This document shows positions 47,048 to 56,722 of a stretch of 64,000 nucleotides of DNA, piece by piece; the stretch's first letter is position 1, and each line of letters starts with the position of its first letter. The stretch is from contig NZ_CP063169.1 in assembly GCF_014960965.1 (NCBI RefSeq), positions 1,645,581 through 1,709,580 on the forward strand, read 5' to 3'. Source of the DNA: Ruania alkalisoli (GTDB lineage Bacteria > Actinomycetota > Actinomycetes > Actinomycetales > Beutenbergiaceae). Below the pieces are notes generated by a model, which was not told the DNA's origin, searched no databases, and worked only from the letters and a program-made list of their open reading frames with translations. Both the position numbers and the translations under genes were made by a program.

Positions 47048-48559
47048 ATGGGCACGCGCAGCGTGGAACACGTCATCAACGGGGAGCGTCGCAGCAGCGA
47101 CGGACCTGCTATCGAGATCACCGATCCCGCGACCGGTGAGGTGATCGCGATCGCGAGCACTGCGGGTCAGGGTGAGCTTGACGAGACCGTCGCGGCCGCC
47201 ACCGCTGCCTACGAGACCTGGTCTCAGATGTCGGTCTCGAAGCGGTCTGCCGTGCTGTTCGCGTTCCGTCATCTGGTGGCCACCCGCCGCGACGAGCTCG
47301 CACGGATCGTGGCTCTTGAGCACGGTAAGACCGTCGAGGACGCTCAGGGTGAGATCACGCGCGGGCTGGAGAACATCGACTTCGCGTGTGGTCTGCCGCA
47401 GCTGGCGCAGGGCTCCTACACCGATCAGCTCTCGACCGGGGTCGACGTCTACTCCTACCGGGAGGCACTCGGTGTGGTGGCCGGTATCACGCCGTTCAAC
47501 TTCCCCGTGATGGTCCCGCTGTGGATGGCGCCGATCGCGATCGCTGCCGGCAACGCCTTCATCCTCAAGCCCTCCGAGCGCGACCCCTCCGCGGCACTGC
47601 TCATCGCCGACCTGTGGCACGAGGCCGGGCTGCCGGCCGGGGTGTTCAACGTGCTGCACGGCGGCCCGGACCTCGTCAACGGCATCCTCGACCACGATGG
47701 CATCGAGGCCGTGTCCTTCGTCGGATCCACCCCGATCGCCCAGCACGTCTACCAGCGGGCCAGTGCCGCTGGTAAGCGCGTGCAGGCGCTCGGCGGAGCC
47801 AAGAACCATGCGGTCGTCATGCCCGACGCCGACATCGCGGAGACCGCCGACCACCTCGTGGCTGCCGGGTTCGGATCGGCCGGCCAGCGCTGCATGGCGA
47901 TCTCCGTCGTCGTCGCGGTCGGTACCAAGGACGAAACCTCTGCCCTCGTCGACGCCGTCGCCGAACGCGGCCGCTCTGTCATCGTGGGGCCCTCCTCTGA
48001 CGAGAAGTCCGAGATGGGACCGGTCATCACCCCGCAGTCCCGCGAGCGCATCCGCTCGCTGGTCGGTAAGGCCGAGACAGAGGGTGCCCGGGTGGTGCTC
48101 GACGGCCGCGAGCTGACGGTCCCCGGCCACGAAGGCGGCTACTTCGTCGGCCCCACCCTGCTCGACGAGGTGCCGGTCACCTCCAGTGCCTACACCGAGG
48201 AGATCTTCGGCCCTGTGCTGGTGGTGGTCCACGCCGCCGACCTCGACGAGGCCCTCGCCATCGTCAACGCCAACCCCTACGGCAACGGTGCGGCCATCTT
48301 CACGTCCTCGGGTGCGGCCGCCCGGACGTTCCAGCGTGGTGTGCAGGCCGGGATGGTCGGGATCAACGTCCCGATCCCGGTGCCCGCCGGCTCGTTCTCC
48401 TTCGGCGGGCGTAAGGACTCCCTCTTCGGCGACACGCACATCTATGGCCGGGAGGGCCTGAACTTCTACACCCGCGCCAAGGCCATCACCAGCCGCTGGC
48501 CCCAGAGCGGGGTGCGCCACGCCGCCAGCTTCGCCTTCCCGTCGGAGTCTCACGCATGA
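47048..48559 (+). CDS. mmsA: CoA-acylating methylmalonate-semialdehyde dehydrogenase
   Basis: 503-aa aldehyde dehydrogenase-fold enzyme that converts malonate semialdehyde or methylmalonate semialdehyde to acetyl- or propionyl-CoA; the inositol-pathway form is called IolA. Seen: HVINGERRSS start, AGITPFNFPVMVPLWM, LGGAKNHAVVMPDAD and the catalytic Cys in GFGSAGQRCMAIS, with the FSFGGRKDSLFGD end typical of MMSDH. I chose ATG 47048, preceded by GGGAGG, over ATG 46973. First gene of a three-gene operon with an IolE-like and a Gfo/Idh gene, so an inositol role is favoured over valine catabolism. The next ATG overlaps its stop. Confidence 0.93.
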   Translation: MGTRSVEHVINGERRSSDGPAIEITDPATGEVIAIASTAGQGELDETVAAATAAYETWSQMSVSKRSAVLFAFRHLVATRRDELARIVALEHGKTVEDAQGEITRGLENIDFACGLPQLAQGSYTDQLSTGVDVYSYREALGVVAGITPFNFPVMVPLWMAPIAIAAGNAFILKPSERDPSAALLIADLWHEAGLPAGVFNVLHGGPDLVNGILDHDGIEAVSFVGSTPIAQHVYQRASAAGKRVQALGGAKNHAVVMPDADIAETADHLVAAGFGSAGQRCMAISVVVAVGTKDETSALVDAVAERGRSVIVGPSSDEKSEMGPVITPQSRERIRSLVGKAETEGARVVLDGRELTVPGHEGGYFVGPTLLDEVPVTSSAYTEEIFGPVLVVVHAADLDEALAIVNANPYGNGAAIFTSSGAAARTFQRGVQAGMVGINVPIPVPAGSFSFGGRKDSLFGDTHIYGREGLNFYTRAKAITSRWPQSGVRHAASFAFPSESHA

Positions 48560-49476
48560 TCACCCTCGCCAACGCCCCCGTCTCCTATGGAGTCTTCGAA
48601 CTCGCTGCCGAGGAGGGTGTCGATCTGCCCGGACCCGAGCAGATCGCCGCCATGATCTCGGCCGCGGGCTACGCCGGGATCGACTCCGGTCCGATCGGAA
48701 TGCTCGGTCGCGGTGCCGAGCTCCGGGACCGGCTCGCCCGCCACGGCCTCGCTCTTGCCGGCGGCTGGGTGGACATGCCGTTCACCGACGACGACGCCTT
48801 CGCCGCCGCGTTGCCCGGCTACCGCGACGCGATGGCGTTCTTCGCCGAGGGTGCCGAGCTGCACCCGGATACCCCGCCGCGCCCCACCCTCGCCGACAGC
48901 GGCTCCGATGCCCGCCGCGCCAACCCGGGCGGCGGACCGGATCTGAGCCTGGACGCCAGCGGTTGGGACACCCTCGCCCGCAACGTGAGCTCCGCCGTCC
49001 GGATCGCGGGCGAGTACGGCCTGCGGCCGACCTTCCACCACCACGCGTGCACGCACGTGGAGACCCCGGAGGAGATCGACGAGCTGCTCGCCCGTACCGA
49101 CGTCGGCCTGACGTTCGACACCGGGCACCTCATCATCGGCGGCGGTGACCCGCTGGAAGGCTTGCGCCGCTGGGAGAAGCGGATCGACCACCTGCACCTC
49201 AAGGACGTGCAGACGGCCGTGCTGCGGGACGTCGTCGCCCGGAAGGCGGGGATGCGCCAGGTCTGGACCGAGCGCGCCTTCGTGCCGCTCGGGGACGGCG
49301 ACCTGGACCTGGACGCCACCATGGAGCAGATCTTCGGCAGCGGCTACTCCGGCTGGCTCGTGATCGAGCAGGACGTGATCCCCCAGCCTGGCGACGATCC
49401 CGGCCAGCCGCAGTCGCACCAGCGGCGCAACCGCGACGCTCTCACCCCCTGGTTCCCGAAGGGAGACCTCGCATGA
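48556..49476 (+). CDS. Sugar phosphate isomerase/epimerase family protein (IolE-like)
   Basis: 306-aa AP-endonuclease-2-type TIM barrel. The strand FHHHACTHVETPEEIDELL (near residues 159-177), FDTGHLIIGGGDP and DHLHLKDV carry the metal ligands expected of inosose dehydratase (IolE) and inosose isomerase (IolI). IolE removes water from 2-keto-myo-inositol. The position after mmsA/iolA supports that, but a relative acting on another keto-inositol or sugar is possible. ATG overlaps on both sides (mmsA stop, Gfo/Idh start). Confidence 0.83.
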   Translation: MITLANAPVSYGVFELAAEEGVDLPGPEQIAAMISAAGYAGIDSGPIGMLGRGAELRDRLARHGLALAGGWVDMPFTDDDAFAAALPGYRDAMAFFAEGAELHPDTPPRPTLADSGSDARRANPGGGPDLSLDASGWDTLARNVSSAVRIAGEYGLRPTFHHHACTHVETPEEIDELLARTDVGLTFDTGHLIIGGGDPLEGLRRWEKRIDHLHLKDVQTAVLRDVVARKAGMRQVWTERAFVPLGDGDLDLDATMEQIFGSGYSGWLVIEQDVIPQPGDDPGQPQSHQRRNRDALTPWFPKGDLA

Positions 49477-50615
49477 CTCGTGTCCGGATCGGCGTTCTCG
49501 GCCTCGGGGCCGTCACCCAGAGCGTGCATCTGCCGTTGCTCGCCCGGCGCTGGGACCTGTTCGAGATCGCCGCGGTAGCCGACCTCTCGGCCGAACGCAC
49601 CACGACCGTCGCCGATCGGTACGGGGTGGCGGGCCGGTTCACCTCCCGTGCCGACCTGGTGGCCGCGCACACTGAGGGCACCTGCCCGCTGGACGCCGTC
49701 CTGGTGGCCACGACCGGCACCCATGGTGCCGACGTGATCGCTCTCACCGACGCCGGGCTTGCCGTGCTGGCGGAGAAGCCGCTCGCTCTTGCCGAGACCG
49801 AGATCGATGCCATCGATGCCGCTGTGGCAGGCGGCGGGCGCGTGCAGCTCGGCTACATGAAGGAGTACGACCCCGCCACTGCGGGAGCCGCGCGGGCGTT
49901 GGCCGGACGTCAGGTGCGGGCGGTGACCGTGGAGATTTTGCACCCCACCTCCGGCGCGCAGTTGCAGTTCGCCCGGCTCCTGCCCCCCGCCGGGGACGTC
50001 GATCCTGTTGCCCTGGCCACCGCCGTCGCCCCCACCACCACGGCTCTGGACCAGGCCCTCGGCGCCGACCTGGATCCGAGGTGGCGCGGCCTCTACGAGG
50101 GCGTGATCATCGGTTCGATCGTGCACGACATCTCGCTGCTGCGGCACCTCGGTCACCCGATCACCGGCGTGGAGTCGGCAGCGACCTGGGGCGCCTCGGA
50201 CGCCGGTCCGGGGTCCGTGGAGGTGCTCGGTGAGCTGGCCTCCGGTGCCCGGCTGCACCTGGGCTGGCACTTCCTGCCGGACTATCCCGACTACCGCGAG
50301 ACCGTCACCTTTCATCACGAGGGCGGCAGCGTGAGCCTGGTCTTCTCGGTTCCGTACCTGCTCAACGCGCCGACCGTACTGACTGTTGTCAGCCGGGGTG
50401 AGGACGGTGCGGAGATCCGCAGCGAGCACCGCTCCTCCCAGCAGGAGGCGTTCGAGAACGAACTGACGGCGTTCCATGCGCTGGTCACGAGCGGTGAACA
50501 GCCGTTCTCCGGGCCGGTACAGGGCCGGGCCGACCTCGTGGTGGCCCAGCGGATCCTCGCGCGGCTCGGTCAGCGGCACGGATTCACCCCGGGCGGGGAG
50601 TCAGCCGCCCACTGA
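49473..50615 (+). CDS. Gfo/Idh/MocA-family oxidoreductase
   Basis: 380-aa NAD(P)-dependent dehydrogenase. Rossmann motif IGVLGLGAVTQSVHLPLL at the N-terminus, VLVATTGTHGAD, the EKPLAL motif with the catalytic-region Lys near residue 108, then GYMKEYDPAT at the start of the substrate domain. In this operon it may oxidise myo-inositol or a related cyclitol (IolG-like role), but it is longer than typical IolG and its specificity is unproven. Its 3' end faces a long hairpin shared with the convergent channel gene. Confidence 0.85.
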   Translation: MTRVRIGVLGLGAVTQSVHLPLLARRWDLFEIAAVADLSAERTTTVADRYGVAGRFTSRADLVAAHTEGTCPLDAVLVATTGTHGADVIALTDAGLAVLAEKPLALAETEIDAIDAAVAGGGRVQLGYMKEYDPATAGAARALAGRQVRAVTVEILHPTSGAQLQFARLLPPAGDVDPVALATAVAPTTTALDQALGADLDPRWRGLYEGVIIGSIVHDISLLRHLGHPITGVESAATWGASDAGPGSVEVLGELASGARLHLGWHFLPDYPDYRETVTFHHEGGSVSLVFSVPYLLNAPTVLTVVSRGEDGAEIRSEHRSSQQEAFENELTAFHALVTSGEQPFSGPVQGRADLVVAQRILARLGQRHGFTPGGESAAH

Positions 50616-50633
50616 ACGCAGGTGTCAGGGCAT

Positions 50634-50702
50634 GCCATCGGGGTGCCAGTCGTGGCCCATTCTCCGCACTCGCGGACGGGCCAGGACTGGCACCCCGATG
50701 GC
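50634..50702. terminator. Long bidirectional terminator-like hairpin
   Basis: A perfect 18-bp inverted repeat: GCCATCGGGGTGCCAGTC at 50634-50651 and its reverse complement at 50685-50702. The pairing continues inward (TGGCCC at 50653-50658 with GGGCCA at 50678-50683). It sits exactly between convergent genes (stop 50615 and stop 50713). No T-tract on either strand. Confidence 0.75.
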
Positions 50703-50712
50703 GTGTGCCTCG

Positions 50713-51564
50713 TCAGGCCGGCTGGTCGACCTCGTCGCGTGTCGCGGTTGGCCGGATGGGCAGGGAGCGGCGCGCCGCCGTCCGGGCGTGGGTGGCGTAC
50801 AGCGGCAGGGCGGTGAACACCAGCCCTCCCACCAGGTTGCCCAGCACGGTCGGGATCTCGTTCCAGACCAGGTAGTCCATGACCGTGAACTCACCCCCGA
50901 GCATGATGCCCGAGGGGAACAGGAACATGTTGACGATCGAGTGCTCGAAACCCATGAAGAAGAACAGCATGATCGGCATCCACATCGCGATGGCCTTGCC
51001 GGGCACATCCTTGGCGATCATCGCACCGGCCACACCGGTGGAGACCATCCAGTTGCACAGCATCCCTCGCACGAACAGCGTGAGCATCCCGGCCGCGCCG
51101 TGCTCGGCATACCCGAGGGTGCGGCCCTCACCGATGTGCCCGATCGCCTCGCCCACTTCATTCGGTGCAGTGTCGAAACCGAAGGTCACCACCACGGCCA
51201 TCATCGCCGCCACGGTGAAGGCGCCGATGAAGTTGCCCACGAACACCAATCCCCAGTTGCGCAGCACACCGCGCACGGTCACGCCGGGCCGCTTGTCCAG
51301 CCACGCCAGGGGAGCGAGGACGAACACACCGGTCAGTAGGTCGTAGCCCAGCAGGTACAGCATGATGAACCCGACCGGGAACAGCACCGCACCGAGGAGG
51401 GCGATCCCGGTGGTGACGCTGACGGTGACGGCGAAAGCGGCGGCCAGGGCAAGCAGGGCACCCCCCATCGAGGCACGTACGAGCGTGTCCCTGGTGGACA
51501 TGAAGATCTTCGACTCCCCGGCGTCGATCATCGTGGTGACCAGATCGTTCGGCTTGACGTACAT
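50713..51564 (-). CDS. Formate/nitrite transporter family channel (FocA/NirC)
   Basis: 283-aa pentameric channel subunit with six membrane helices for formate, nitrite or a similar small monovalent anion. Seen: RASMGGALLALAAAFAV in helix 1, RGMLCNWMVSTGV, and FEHSIVNMFLFPSGIM with the conserved His of the pore. ATG 51564 has a strong GGAAGGGA upstream. A long in-frame extension toward 52647 is not credible. It stands alone, and the only neighbour clue is convergence with the inositol-type operon. The permeant ion is unknown. Confidence 0.92.
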   Translation of the reverse strand: MYVKPNDLVTTMIDAGESKIFMSTRDTLVRASMGGALLALAAAFAVTVSVTTGIALLGAVLFPVGFIMLYLLGYDLLTGVFVLAPLAWLDKRPGVTVRGVLRNWGLVFVGNFIGAFTVAAMMAVVVTFGFDTAPNEVGEAIGHIGEGRTLGYAEHGAAGMLTLFVRGMLCNWMVSTGVAGAMIAKDVPGKAIAMWMPIMLFFFMGFEHSIVNMFLFPSGIMLGGEFTVMDYLVWNEIPTVLGNLVGGLVFTALPLYATHARTAARRSLPIRPTATRDEVDQPA

Positions 51565-51771
51565 GGCAGTCCCTTCCTCGAGGCTGCCTGACACGCTAGA
51601 GAGCGGGTGTTTCGCGCCGTGTCCGCGGCGGTGACGGCGATGTGACGATCTTCGCTCAGTCCGTGCACTGCCACTGTGAGAACCATCCGAGCGGCCTGAG
51701 CCTCGCTGCGGTGTGGTGCGGACGCCTGGCCCACACCCGGCACATGGCGCGATCGTGGGAGGATGTCGGCC

Positions 51772-52626
51772 GTGACTCAGCGACGTATCGCCTACCAGGG
51801 AGAACCCGGAGCCAACTCCGACATCCTGTGCCGTCAGTACTATCCGGACGCTCAGCCCGTGCCGTGCGCCTCTTTCGAGGACGTCTTCGCCGCGGTCGAG
51901 ACGCGGGACGCTGATCTGGCACTCATCCCGATCGACAACTCCCTGGCAGGACGGGTAGCCGACATTCACCACTTCCTGCCGACCTCGGGGCTGCACATCG
52001 TCGCCGAGCACTTCCTGCGGATCCGGTTCATGCTGATGGCTGTGCCAGGTGCGACCCTGGAGACCATCCGGACGGTGCACTCGCACGTGCACGCGCTCGG
52101 CCAGTGCCGCGACATCATCCGTACCCACAGCCTCGAGCCGATTGTCTCCGGGGACACCGCCGGTGCGGCGCGTGAGGTCGCCGAGGCCGCCGACCTGACG
52201 CGGGCGGCGATCGCGCCGCCGCTCGCCGCCGAGATCTACGGGCTGGAGATCCTCGCCTCCGACGTCGAGGACGCCGAGCACAACACCACCCGGTTCATCG
52301 CGTTGGCGCCCGATCCCGCGCAGGTCGCGCCAGAGAACGGGCCCACGGTCACCACCTTCGTGTTCCGGGTGCGCAACCTGCCCGCCGCCCTGTACAAGGC
52401 CCTCGGTGGCTTCGCGACCAACGGCGTGAACATGACCAAGCTGGAGAGTTACATGGTGGGCGGGGAGTTCGTCGCCACCCAGTTCCTCGCCGAGATCGAC
52501 GGCCACCCGGACGACCTGCCCGTACGTCGCGCTCTGGAGGAGTTGTCCTTCTTCACCCGCGAAGTCACGATCCTCGGGGTGTACCCGGCCGACCCCTATC
52601 GGCAGCAGGTCAGTGGCACGACCTGA
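51772..52626 (+). CDS. pheA: Prephenate dehydratase
   Basis: 284-aa enzyme converting prephenate to phenylpyruvate in phenylalanine synthesis. The catalytic domain (residues 1-190) shows IAYQGEPGANSD, LIPIDNSLAGRV and the NTTRFIALA motif with catalytic Thr-Arg. A C-terminal ACT domain (TTFVFRVRNLPAALYKALGGFATNGVNMTKLESYMVGG) binds Phe for feedback inhibition; the usual ESRP turn reads ESYM here, as in the alphaproteobacterial-type enzymes. I chose GTG 51772, which has GGGAGG nine bases upstream; ATG 51763 would overlap that site. Divergent from the channel gene across about 207 bp with no clear promoter motif. Confidence 0.93.
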   Translation: MTQRRIAYQGEPGANSDILCRQYYPDAQPVPCASFEDVFAAVETRDADLALIPIDNSLAGRVADIHHFLPTSGLHIVAEHFLRIRFMLMAVPGATLETIRTVHSHVHALGQCRDIIRTHSLEPIVSGDTAGAAREVAEAADLTRAAIAPPLAAEIYGLEILASDVEDAEHNTTRFIALAPDPAQVAPENGPTVTTFVFRVRNLPAALYKALGGFATNGVNMTKLESYMVGGEFVATQFLAEIDGHPDDLPVRRALEELSFFTREVTILGVYPADPYRQQVSGTT

Positions 52627-52739
52627 GGCCCGGGCCGGTGGGTGCACGGTTCAGGTGGCGCCAGGGCACAGATCGGGGTCACGATAGGCAGGACCGGAAA
52701 CTCGAGCGAGACGCCTCAGCGTCAGAGCAGGAGGAACCG

Positions 52740-52997
52740 ATGAGCACTGCACCAGGAGACCACGCCTGGCGTGACGCCGGACTGATCGACCCGGATACGG
52801 GCGAGCGGAGCACCGACGAGCCGGTCAACCTCGTCCAAGAGGCCGACGAGGATGCGGCCGGGGCCGCAGCGGGTTCCGGTGAGGACTACCACCCGCACAC
52901 CCCACGACCCGACCGAGACGGGCTCGCCGACGAGGCTGACGTGGCCGACCAGGCCGTGGTGGTGCCGGCGGAGGATCCGGACGAGGGCGAGTACTGA
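52740..52997 (+). CDS. Small acidic hypothetical protein
   Basis: 85-aa hydrophilic, strongly acidic protein (many Asp/Glu, few hydrophobic residues; ends EDPDEGEY), probably disordered. The ATG at 52740 has a textbook AGGAGG seven bases upstream, which supports real translation despite the small size. It resembles short acidic actinobacterial proteins of unknown role in length and composition only. It is located between pheA and smc with its own 113-bp upstream gap. Confidence 0.75.
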   Translation: MSTAPGDHAWRDAGLIDPDTGERSTDEPVNLVQEADEDAAGAAAGSGEDYHPHTPRPDRDGLADEADVADQAVVVPAEDPDEGEY

Positions 52998-53033
52998 CCG
53001 CCCTGCCGAGCCGCACCCTCTAGGCTGTCAGGC

Positions 53034-56000
53034 GTGCACCTGAAGACGCTGACGCTGCGGGGATTCAAGTCCTTCGCGTCTGCGACCACGCTCTCGTTGG
53101 AGCCGGGTATCACGTGCGTCGTGGGGCCGAACGGTTCCGGAAAGTCCAACGTGGTGGACGCTCTCTCGTGGGTGATGGGGGAGCAGGGTGCCAAATCGCT
53201 GCGCGGTGGAGCGATGGCAGATGTGATCTTCGCTGGCACCTCCTCCCGCCCACCGCTCGGCCGGGCCGAAGTCTCGTTGACGATCGACAATGCTGACGGC
53301 GCCCTGCCGATCGAGTACAGCGAGGTGACGATCTCCCGCACGCTCTTCCGCAACGGCGGTTCGGAGTACGCGATCAATGGCAGCTCGTGCCGGCTGCTCG
53401 ACATCCAGGATCTGCTCTCCGACTCCGGGCTTGGCCGGGAGATGCACGTGATCGTCGGCCAAGGCCGGCTTGACGCCGTGCTACAGGCCACGCCGGAGGA
53501 GCGACGAGGATTCATCGAAGAGGCCGCCGGCGTGCTCAAGCACCGCAAGCGCAAGGAGAAGGCGCTGCGCAAGCTGGAGGCGATGGCTGCCAATCTCGCG
53601 CGGGTCAGCGACCTCACCGGTGAGATACGCCGTCAACTCGGCCCCCTGGCCAAACAGGCGGACGTGGCACGCCGGGCGCAGGTCGTCCAGATCGACCTGC
53701 GCGACGCCAAGGCCCGGTTACTTGCGGACGACTTGGTGCAGTTCACCTCCTCCCTCGCCCAGGAGATCGCCGACGAGACCGCGCTGCGGCAGGAACGGGA
53801 CGCCGTCGAGAACGCGCAGCAGCAGGCGAGAGCGGAACTGACGCGCCTGGAGGGCGAAGCAGCGGCCGCTGCACCGGTCCTGAGCGAAGCCACCGAGATG
53901 TGGTACCGGCTGTCCTCGCTGCGGGAACGGCTCCGTGGCACCGAGACCCTCGCCGCCGAGCGGTGCCGCCTGCTCGGCACCCCAGCAACCGTCGAGGAGA
54001 ATCGCCGCGACCCTGACGATCTGGACGCCCAGGCGGCCCGAGCGCGGGATGCAGAGGCCGAACTCGGGACCGAGGCGCAGAAGGCGCGCGACGATCTCGA
54101 AGGCGCTGTCACCGAACGTGCGCACGCCGAGCAGAAGAGCGCCGAAGCCGAGAAGGTGCTCGCCGCTGTTCACCGAGGCGTAGCCGACCGGCGCGAAGGT
54201 CTTGCTCGCCTCACCGGGCAGGTGGCCGCGACACGTGGCAAGGTCGAGGCGGCGGAAGCCGAACTGGAACGGTTGCGTCGCGACCTTGCCGCAGCAACCG
54301 ACCGCGCGCAGCGGGCGAGCCGGGAGTTCACCGCCCTTGAGCAGCAGGCTGTTGGGCAGGCCGAGGGCGAAGAAGATCTCGACGATGCTCATGAGCAGGC
54401 GCGCGAGCAGCTCGAACGCGCACAGGAGCGGGTGCGCGAACTTGCCGAGGCCGAGCGGGAGGCAGACGGTGCCCGGGCCACCTGGACCGCGCGGCGGGAC
54501 GCGCTCGAACTCTCCCTCACCCGCAAGGACGCCACCGGGACGGTGCTCGAGGCCGAGGACCTCCCAGGCGTGCTGGGTCCGGTCGCTGACCTTCTGACAG
54601 TCGAGCCCGGATACGAGACAGCTGTCACGGCCGCCCTCGGACCACTGGCCGATGCGGCCGCGCTGGAATCGGTCGACGTCGCCGTCGACGCGCTGCGCTA
54701 CGTTCGCGAGAAGGACGCCGGACAAGCCCGGCTATTGCTCGCCCACGAGCAGGGCGCTCCACCTCCCGCCGGACCAGCACCCGGTGGCGGACGTTGGGCC
54801 CGGGACGTGGTCGAGGCGGCGGAGTCCGTGCGCGGAGCCGTCGACTGGCTGCTCGACGGTGTCGTCGTGGTGGAGGACCTTGCCACCGCCCGGCAGGTGC
54901 GGCTCGCGGATGCTGGGAGCGGCCGAGACCGGAGTGATGGTCCTCGCGGTCGTGCCCTGGTGGCCGTGACCCGTCACGGCGATGTGCTGGGGCCGGCACA
55001 TGCTCGCGGAGGCAGTGTCGCCGGACCGAGTGTGCTGGAGTTGCACGCCGCGCGCGAGGAAGCGGCACAGCAGATCGCGGACGCAGCGGCGCGTGCCGAG
55101 CAGGCGCGGTTCGCACTGGGTCCGGCGCGCGAGGCGGTCGAGGCTGCGCAGGCGGAGGCCGACCGCACCCTGGCCGCGCTGCACGACTCCGATGCCCAGC
55201 TGGCCGCCGTCGCCGAGCGTCTCGGTCAGCATGGGGCAGCCATGCGGGCCGCGAACGCGGAGGCCGAGCGGATCCAACCGGCGATCGAGAAGGCCGAGCA
55301 CGCACGTACCCAGCACGCTGAGGCGCTCGCCGAGATCGCCGAACGGCTCGAGGTGGCCGGGCAGGAACCAGTGGAGAGCGATACGGATCTGGAGGCGGCG
55401 ACCGCAGACCGTGATCGCCTCGCCGAGGCGGCAACGCAGGCGCGCGGGCGGGAGACCGATGCGCGGCTGGTGCTGCGCACCGTCGAGGAACGGGTGCGTG
55501 CGCTCAGCGGGCGGGCCGAATCGCTGGAGCGGGCCGCCAAGGCCGAGCGAGAGGCGCGCGAGGCAGCCGCCCGGCGGGCCCGTCGCCGCGCCGAGCAGGC
55601 CGAAGTCGCCAACCTGGTCCGGGCAGGTGCCGCGCGAGCGCTCGCGGCGATCGAGCATTCCTTGCAGCTGGCCGCGACGCGCCGTGAGATCGCCGAGGAC
55701 GAGCGTGCCCAGCGGGACGAGGCGCTGACGGCGGTGCGCGGGCGTCTGGACGAGCTCTCTGCCCGCCACTCTCAGCTGACCGACGTCGTCCACCGCGACG
55801 AGGTGGCGCGCGCGCAGCAGAAGCTACGGATCGAACAGCTGGAGCAGCGTGCGATCGACGAGCTCGGACTCGACCCCGAGGTGCTGGTGGCCGAGTACGG
55901 ACCAGACCAGTTGGTCCCGCCGGTGCCGGCGCCTGGCTCCGAGGATGAACCCGAGCCGGCTCGCCCGTACGTGCGAACCGAGCAAGAGAAGCGCCTGCGG

Positions 56001-56636
56001 GCCGCTGAACGGGCCCTGAACCTGCTCGGCAAGGTGAATCCCCTCGCGCTGGAAGAGCATGCAGCGCTGGAGGAGCGGCACAAGTTCCTCACTGATCAGC
56101 TCGCTGACCTGAAGAAGTCCCGGGCCGACCTGCTCGACATCGTCGCCGAGATCGACCAACGGGTCGAGCAGGTCTTCACCTCCGCATTCGAGGACACGGC
56201 AGCCCAGTTCGAGCAGGTCTTCGCGCGGCTCTTCCCGGGAGGGGAGGGCAGGCTCGTCCTGACCGAACCCGACGACATGCTGACGACCGGTCTCGAGGTC
56301 GAGGCACGTCCGCCCGGTAAGAAGGTCAAGCGTCTCTCGCTGCTTTCAGGCGGTGAACGGTCCCTGACGGCCGTGGCGTTGCTGGTAGCGATCTTCAAGG
56401 CCCGGCCGAGCCCGTTCTACGTGATGGACGAGGTGGAGGCGGCGCTGGACGACGTCAACCTCGGCAGGCTGCTGGAGATCTTCCGTGAGCTGCGCAGCGA
56501 CTCCCAGCTCATCGTGGTCACGCACCAGAAGCGGACCATGGAGATCGCCGACGCGCTCTACGGGGTGACGATGCGCGGAGACGGCGTCACCACCGTCATC
56601 AGTCAACGGATCGCCGACCGCGACGAGGTCGGCTGA
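53034..56636 (+). CDS. smc: Chromosome segregation SMC ATPase
   Basis: 1200-aa structural maintenance of chromosomes protein that, with ScpA and ScpB, compacts and separates daughter chromosomes. Walker A GPNGSGKSNVVDAL lies near residues 32-45, followed by two long Ala/Glu/Arg-rich coiled coils (about 170-500 and 650-1000) flanking the hinge (residues 505-640, PGVLGPVADLLTVEPGYETAV). The C-terminal head has the signature LLSGGERSLTAVALLVAI near residue 1102, Walker B FYVMDEVEAALDD and THQKRTMEIAD. GTG start at 53034. It is first in an smc-ftsY-amtB-glnK-glnD-ffh order known from other actinobacteria. Confidence 0.97.
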   Translation: MHLKTLTLRGFKSFASATTLSLEPGITCVVGPNGSGKSNVVDALSWVMGEQGAKSLRGGAMADVIFAGTSSRPPLGRAEVSLTIDNADGALPIEYSEVTISRTLFRNGGSEYAINGSSCRLLDIQDLLSDSGLGREMHVIVGQGRLDAVLQATPEERRGFIEEAAGVLKHRKRKEKALRKLEAMAANLARVSDLTGEIRRQLGPLAKQADVARRAQVVQIDLRDAKARLLADDLVQFTSSLAQEIADETALRQERDAVENAQQQARAELTRLEGEAAAAAPVLSEATEMWYRLSSLRERLRGTETLAAERCRLLGTPATVEENRRDPDDLDAQAARARDAEAELGTEAQKARDDLEGAVTERAHAEQKSAEAEKVLAAVHRGVADRREGLARLTGQVAATRGKVEAAEAELERLRRDLAAATDRAQRASREFTALEQQAVGQAEGEEDLDDAHEQAREQLERAQERVRELAEAEREADGARATWTARRDALELSLTRKDATGTVLEAEDLPGVLGPVADLLTVEPGYETAVTAALGPLADAAALESVDVAVDALRYVREKDAGQARLLLAHEQGAPPPAGPAPGGGRWARDVVEAAESVRGAVDWLLDGVVVVEDLATARQVRLADAGSGRDRSDGPRGRALVAVTRHGDVLGPAHARGGSVAGPSVLELHAAREEAAQQIADAAARAEQARFALGPAREAVEAAQAEADRTLAALHDSDAQLAAVAERLGQHGAAMRAANAEAERIQPAIEKAEHARTQHAEALAEIAERLEVAGQEPVESDTDLEAATADRDRLAEAATQARGRETDARLVLRTVEERVRALSGRAESLERAAKAEREAREAAARRARRRAEQAEVANLVRAGAARALAAIEHSLQLAATRREIAEDERAQRDEALTAVRGRLDELSARHSQLTDVVHRDEVARAQQKLRIEQLEQRAIDELGLDPEVLVAEYGPDQLVPPVPAPGSEDEPEPARPYVRTEQEKRLRAAERALNLLGKVNPLALEEHAALEERHKFLTDQLADLKKSRADLLDIVAEIDQRVEQVFTSAFEDTAAQFEQVFARLFPGGEGRLVLTEPDDMLTTGLEVEARPPGKKVKRLSLLSGGERSLTAVALLVAIFKARPSPFYVMDEVEAALDDVNLGRLLEIFRELRSDSQLIVVTHQKRTMEIADALYGVTMRGDGVTTVISQRIADRDEVG

Positions 56637-56722
56637 GGCTGTGTGCGGCGTCACCAGATGGTGGGCGGGGCGTTGTCGGCGAGTCGCTGACGGACACCCG
56701 ACCAGCGACGCATAATCGACGT

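Noticed and set aside
46997-48553. 518-aa open frame opposite mmsA
   Set aside because: Antisense shadow; the plus strand encodes a complete aldehyde dehydrogenase.
50455-50480. CGAACTGACGGCG in the Gfo/Idh gene, same as part of copy A's left arm
   Set aside because: It encodes ordinary residues of the family (NELTAFH) and no complementary arm follows.
51565-51771. Regulatory element between the FNT channel and pheA
   Set aside because: Read on both strands; no convincing palindrome, riboswitch or promoter consensus.
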